From the IMG/VR virus record IMGVR_UViG_3300031578_006117, positions 1 through 24,575 of that record: a stretch of 24,575 nucleotides of DNA, one strand, 5' to 3'. The stretch's first letter is position 1, and each line of letters begins with the position of its first letter. The translations under genes were made by a program, and so were the position numbers. The notes beneath the pieces are model-generated. The model made no database searches. It was not told where the DNA came from and saw only the letters and a list, made by a program, of their open reading frames with translations. Origin of the DNA: a virus. Shown one piece after another: positions 21,705 to 24,575 of the stretch.

Positions 21705-21917
21705 TTAGTTAAACCATTTCCAAAATTGCCACCATCTCTTTCTAGTCAAATGCATAATTTTCCAGTTTGCTGTTGCAAGGGCATTTTCTAACACATTAAT
21801 CTTATTAGAAAGTTCAGTGTTCTTTCCTGCAAGTTCTTGATTGTGAAGGATTACTTTGTGATATACAGCATTACGATCTTCAGCAAGCTGTTGCTTTGTC
21901 TTTTTCCTATTCTTCAT
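21705..21917 (-). CDS. Small coiled-coil protein with Trp-rich end (copy 2)
   Basis: 70 residues: basic N-terminus, then a heptad-like helix (KNTELSNKINVLENALATAN) and a C-terminus TRKRWWQFWKWFN with four Trp in the last eight residues. Same plan as 21274-21495. The upstream sequence AAGGTAGT-ATG has a weak Shine-Dalgarno-like AAGG, unlike most genes here. The Trp/Lys end suggests interfacial membrane binding, which is inference. Confidence 0.6.
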   Translation of the reverse strand: MKNRKKTKQQLAEDRNAVYHKVILHNQELAGKNTELSNKINVLENALATANWKIMHLTRKRWWQFWKWFN

Positions 21918-21923
21918 ACTACC

Positions 21924-22172
21924 TTATTTTGAAGAATGATAAATTGCTCTTTTTCTTCCATCTCCAGTATTTATGTATTGGACAAATCTTCCCCTTTTCA
22001 CTTTCCGATTATTGTGACCAGGTGTCTGAGGATTAGAAGTTGCAAATAATGTTTTTCCCTTATAAGGATTAGTCAAAGCCATTTCTTTGAGTATTTTCTT
22101 TTCTTCCTTTTTCTTAAACAAAGAAAGAAACCAACTGTAAACGGTGATTAAGAATGCAATAATTTTTTTCAT
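21924..22172 (-). CDS. Small protein with N-terminal membrane-associated segment
   Basis: 82 residues. Residues 1-20 (MKKIIAFLITVYSWFLSLFK) are a hydrophobic membrane segment or export signal, followed by KKKEEKKILKEM and a basic, Gly/Asn-rich soluble part (NRKVKRGRFVQYINTGDGRK). It is the first gene after promoter-like motif P3 (22204-22226), so it opens the unit of small genes leading to the primase. No family recognised. Confidence 0.65.
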   Translation of the reverse strand: MKKIIAFLITVYSWFLSLFKKKEEKKILKEMALTNPYKGKTLFATSNPQTPGHNNRKVKRGRFVQYINTGDGRKRAIYHSSK

Positions 22173-22203
22173 AATTTCTATTTATTAAAAAAGTTAAGTA
22201 ATA

Positions 22204-22226
22204 TATTATACAATTAAATTTATTAA
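22204..22226 (-). promoter_or_regulatory. Promoter-like motif P3 downstream of the sigma-like gene
   Basis: Minus-strand element TTAATAAATTTA followed by ATTGTATAATA, aligned base for base with P1 (same length) and sharing the TTGTATAATA core with P2. As with P1 it begins at the stop codon of the upstream gene (here the TAA of the sigma-like protein). The TATAAT core ends about 32 bases before the ATG at 22172. Confidence 0.65.
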
Positions 22227-22684
22227 CTACAAGTACAAGCTGTCTTTAGGTCGTTCAAACCCATTAAAATTCTTTCCTCTTCCCATTTTTTAGAAAACAT
22301 TTGTATCACTGTAATTCCTATTTCATCAGGAGGCAAGCAAATGAATTTTTCAGATTCTCTGATTATTGATTCTGCAATTTCTTTAGCATCATCAGTTAAT
22401 TGATCAAAGAATTCATCAGGTGATTTAGGAAGATCAGTTGGGATGTCTTCAACATAATCCAAATGGCCATTTACTCTTTCTTCTCTTGATAGATGAGACT
22501 TCAGATTGTTGGTTATTGTTGTCCACATGTATGTAGACAACTTACCTTTGTCTGGGTTGTAAGATTTTAATGCTTCTAAATAAGCTAATGATGCTTGCTG
22601 GAATAAATCATCCCAATCTATGGATTGAGTTTTATGATTGTAAAAGTTCCAAGCAATTTTTCTAATTAGATTGATGTTTTTCAT
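22223..22684 (-). CDS. Sigma-70-family factor (region 2), phage-type
   Basis: 153 residues. Residues 5-70 fit sigma region 2: IRKIAWNFYN, then DWDDLFQQASLAYLEALKSY, NPDKGKLSTYMWTTITNNLK and SHLSRE, which bind core RNA polymerase and the -10 element. The C-terminal part is short; KKWEEERILMGLNDLKTA could be a remnant of a region-4-like helix, but no full HTH is seen. This resembles phage late sigma factors such as T4 gp55, which have a degenerate region 4. It could redirect host RNA polymerase to phage promoters, perhaps those carrying the P1-P3 motif. The stop overlaps P3. Alternatively it is a sigma-fold regulator with another role. Confidence 0.78.
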   Translation of the reverse strand: MKNINLIRKIAWNFYNHKTQSIDWDDLFQQASLAYLEALKSYNPDKGKLSTYMWTTITNNLKSHLSREERVNGHLDYVEDIPTDLPKSPDEFFDQLTDDAKEIAESIIRESEKFICLPPDEIGITVIQMFSKKWEEERILMGLNDLKTACTCS

Positions 22685-22690
22685 ATATGA

Positions 22691-22864
22691 TTATTTAATG
22701 GAGTGAGAACGCATCCATTGTTTAACACAATCTTCAGGGGAATGTCCTTCACAATTAAAATTGGTAGTTTTATACCAAAAACAGTAATCAACAAAATCTT
22801 GTTGTGTAAAAGTATTTTTAACTTTTTCAGCAACAATTTTTTCTTTTGGTTTTTTCTTTTTCAT
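22691..22864 (-). CDS. Small basic Cys-containing protein, 57 aa
   Basis: A 57-residue frame fills the 185-base gap between the SNF2 and sigma-like genes. It starts MKKKKPKEKIVAEKVK, then has FVDYCFWYKTTNFNCEGHSP and EDCVKQWMRSHSIK. Three Cys and one His (C28, C38, H41, C46) could bind a metal. The start has the usual AAATAAAAATT-ATG-like context and lies 5 bases after the SNF2 stop, so it fits the operon well. No family recognised. Confidence 0.65.
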   Translation of the reverse strand: MKKKKPKEKIVAEKVKNTFTQQDFVDYCFWYKTTNFNCEGHSPEDCVKQWMRSHSIK

Positions 22865-22869
22865 AATTT

Positions 22870-24516
22870 TTATTTTAAGTATTCATTTATTAAATCAGTT
22901 AATAATGATATGTTGTCAACTCTTCCACCATCCAATACTTTGGATAATATCTTTTGTTTGGTATCAATAAGATGCGCAGTGCGTTCCATTATAGTATTTA
23001 CAGCAAATAAGTAATATACATTTACAACTTCTGTTTGAGTTATGCGGTGTAACCGATCAATTGCTTGCCATAATTCACCAGGTGTCCAAGGTAATTCCAA
23101 GAATGCTACATTTGAAGCAGCTGTAAGGGTGATCGCTGTTCCAGCAGCTTGTATGTTCCCTACAAATAATCTTACATCAGGATTGTTCTGAAAATCAATA
23201 ACAGCTTGATGTCTTTTTTTCTCACTCACAGAACCATCTATTTTTACTGCTATTTTATTCCCAAATTCTTCCATTAAAGAAGCAATGACAAATTTATGGG
23301 TTGCAAATACAACAAGCTTTCCTTGATTTTCTAATGAATCCTTTATCCAATCTATTGATGATTTTAAAGCACCTTTAACAGCTAACTGTTTTAATGCTTC
23401 TATTACAGCAACTTGTTCGGCATTTGAAGCACGATTTGCCGCAGCATCTCCCTTCTTTGCCCTTAACCATTCGATAAAATTATTCTCCGCTTCAATGTAC
23501 TCTGATTTGTTGTCTAATTCAAATGGAACATAGGAATGTATTTTATCAGGTAACTCTTTTAATACATCTTTTTTGAGTCTGCGAATCATGATACTGTTTA
23601 TCAGTATTTCATGTAACTCTTGAGTGTTAGTTGCTCCACTGAAATCCCAACCAAATCTGGTATGGACTGCTCCACAGAATCTTCTTCCATATTCCATAAA
23701 GTTTGGAAACAAAGCAGGTTTGAGAAGTTTTATTACATTGTATATTTCTTGTGGCCTATTTACAATTGGTGTTCCACTCAAAGCTAATATGTAAGGGATG
23801 CTTTTACCAATGTTTTTTATAGCTTTTGTTCTTAATGCTTTGCTATTTTTATAGTAGTGGCATTCATCAGTAATCAATATTTGAATTGATAATGATTTTA
23901 ACATCTTTGCCCATTTGGGAAGAATATCATAGTTTATTATTAAAAATTCTTCAGATGGAACCCAAGGTTTGTTGCCATTTAATATTTCAGTATGGGCATC
24001 CGGTAACCATTTTTCAATCTCACATTTCCAATTCAATTTAGCACTGAGAGGACACACTATTAACACAGGTCGTCTGTCAGGGTGGTAATGTACCCAAGCT
24101 AATGTTTGAATTGTCTTACCCAGTCCCATTTCATCTGCTATGAGTGTTTTGCCATTTGTATATTCGATCCATGCTACACCTTCTTTTTGATATGGACGCA
24201 ATTCACCCTTCAACCCATGAATGTCAAGTGCTTTTAGGTTCATCAACTTCCTTTTATCTTTTCCTTTTTTGAACCGATCAAGATGAGAATCCAAAACAAA
24301 TCCATATTCAAGCAACTTATCAATAGTTTCAATATGAAGAGGTGCAGTCCATATTTTTAGTTTTGGAATGTACTTTCTTTCATACAATGCTCTGATTTTA
24401 GTTATGGTATTAATATCATAAGGGAATTGAATTTTAATCAAAAACTTACCTTGGTGATCCTTTACCAGTGATGCTTGTTTATGATTTGTTATTGATGCTC
24501 TGATCCTTTTGGCCAT
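22870..24516 (-). CDS. SNF2-family DNA helicase with HARP-like N-domain
   Basis: 548 residues. Residues 22-78 (FLIKIQFPYDINTITKIRAL, KLKIWTAPL, IDKLLEYGFVL) resemble the HARP domain of SMARCAL1-type annealing helicases. The SF2 core follows: LRPYQKEGVAWI (106-117), DEMGLGKT (128-135), ITDECHYYKN (215-224), LSGTPIVNRP, AAGTAITLTAASNVAFLELP and QAIDRLHRITQT. All ATPase motifs appear intact. Such proteins move on dsDNA to remodel forks and branched DNA, a job done in T4 by UvsW; the RecA, SSB and UvsY-like genes in the same window support a role in recombination-dependent replication. Start at 24516, behind AAGGAGG, the best Shine-Dalgarno match in the window. Confidence 0.92.
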   Translation of the reverse strand: MAKRIRASITNHKQASLVKDHQGKFLIKIQFPYDINTITKIRALYERKYIPKLKIWTAPLHIETIDKLLEYGFVLDSHLDRFKKGKDKRKLMNLKALDIHGLKGELRPYQKEGVAWIEYTNGKTLIADEMGLGKTIQTLAWVHYHPDRRPVLIVCPLSAKLNWKCEIEKWLPDAHTEILNGNKPWVPSEEFLIINYDILPKWAKMLKSLSIQILITDECHYYKNSKALRTKAIKNIGKSIPYILALSGTPIVNRPQEIYNVIKLLKPALFPNFMEYGRRFCGAVHTRFGWDFSGATNTQELHEILINSIMIRRLKKDVLKELPDKIHSYVPFELDNKSEYIEAENNFIEWLRAKKGDAAANRASNAEQVAVIEALKQLAVKGALKSSIDWIKDSLENQGKLVVFATHKFVIASLMEEFGNKIAVKIDGSVSEKKRHQAVIDFQNNPDVRLFVGNIQAAGTAITLTAASNVAFLELPWTPGELWQAIDRLHRITQTEVVNVYYLFAVNTIMERTAHLIDTKQKILSKVLDGGRVDNISLLTDLINEYLK

Positions 24517-24575
24517 GTTCCTCCTTTTCTTTTTTGAAATGTTTTAACCATTTGTCTTCATTATGTTGACCATAC
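24479..24575 (-). CDS. C-terminal end of an upstream gene (partial)
   Basis: From the right edge an open frame (first full codon at 24574) reads YGQHNEDKWLKHFKKEKEEH and ends at a TAA (24481-24479), 38 bases inside the SNF2 gene. The charged sequence looks like a natural protein tail and such overlaps are common here, but only 31 residues are visible; one other frame is closed nearby by a stop and the third gives only a short peptide. No function can be given. Confidence 0.4.
   Translation of the reverse strand, partial: YGQHNEDKWLKHFKKEKEEHGQKDQSINNKS
24520..24526 (-). promoter_or_regulatory. Shine-Dalgarno-like sequence before the SNF2 gene
   Basis: AAGGAGG, three bases (AAC) before the ATG at 24516. 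It is a full anti-SD match but closer to the start than usual, and it also encodes Lys-Glu codons of the overlapping upstream frame. Other starts in the window lack such a site, so it may be partly coincidental. Confidence 0.4.

Noticed and set aside
1-24575. tRNA genes, integrase, insertion sequences, attachment sites
   Set aside because: Looked for cloverleaf-like segments in the few gaps, for transposase motifs and for terminal inverted repeats; none was seen. Gaps are too short for hidden RNA genes except 15311-15422, which shows only the promoter-like motif.

Overview
The window reads as part of a large double-stranded DNA phage genome, most likely one infecting a Bacteroidota host. Every supported gene lies on the minus strand and genes are packed with short overlaps (ATGA, TAATG). 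The DNA is visibly AT-rich. Nearly all starts sit behind A/T-rich leaders of the type AAATAAAAATT-ATG with no Shine-Dalgarno sequence, a habit of Bacteroidota and their phages. TAA, TGA and TAG all serve as stops, so the standard bacterial code applies. No virion structural genes, tRNAs, integrase or CRISPR array are visible. The host assignment is inference.

In transcription order (right to left): a SNF2 helicase with a SMARCAL1/HARP-like N-terminus (22870-24516), a small Cys-containing protein, and a sigma-70 region-2 protein (22223-22684). Next comes a run of small membrane, coiled-coil and zinc-binding proteins (18293-22172) that includes a DnaG-type primase (19866-20768) and a small gene that appears frameshifted at an A7 run (19656-19869). 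A secreted lytic-transglycosylase-like protein (17811-18287), a replication-initiator-like protein (16900-17736) and a RepA/DnaB-type hexameric helicase (15423-16670) follow. A separate transcription unit encodes a 262-residue protein with a long Asp/Glu tract (14522-15310), between its own promoter-like motif and an intrinsic terminator.

From 14434 down to 8863 lies a tightly coupled cassette: methyltransferase-like protein, aldo/keto reductase, a 70-residue protein, two radical-SAM enzymes of the spore-photoproduct-lyase type, and the RNA ligase RtcB. It is followed by an uncharacterised 254-residue protein, a DUF2156/GNAT-like protein, a beta-type sliding clamp and a family-A DNA polymerase whose N-terminus is a family-4 uracil-DNA-glycosylase-like domain. 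A second promoter-like motif then precedes the clamp loader, a UvsY-like candidate, a gp32-like ssDNA-binding protein with an acidic tail, a ribbon-helix-helix-like protein and the start of RecA/UvsX (1-227, cut by the window edge).

Together these supply most of a self-contained replisome (primase, helicase, initiator, polymerase, clamp, clamp loader, SSB) plus recombination (RecA, mediator, SNF2). The most unusual parts are the radical-SAM/AKR/methyltransferase/RtcB cassette, the UDG-polymerase fusion with an altered glycosylase motif, a 22-23 nt promoter-like motif present three times, and the repeat-driven acidic proteins.
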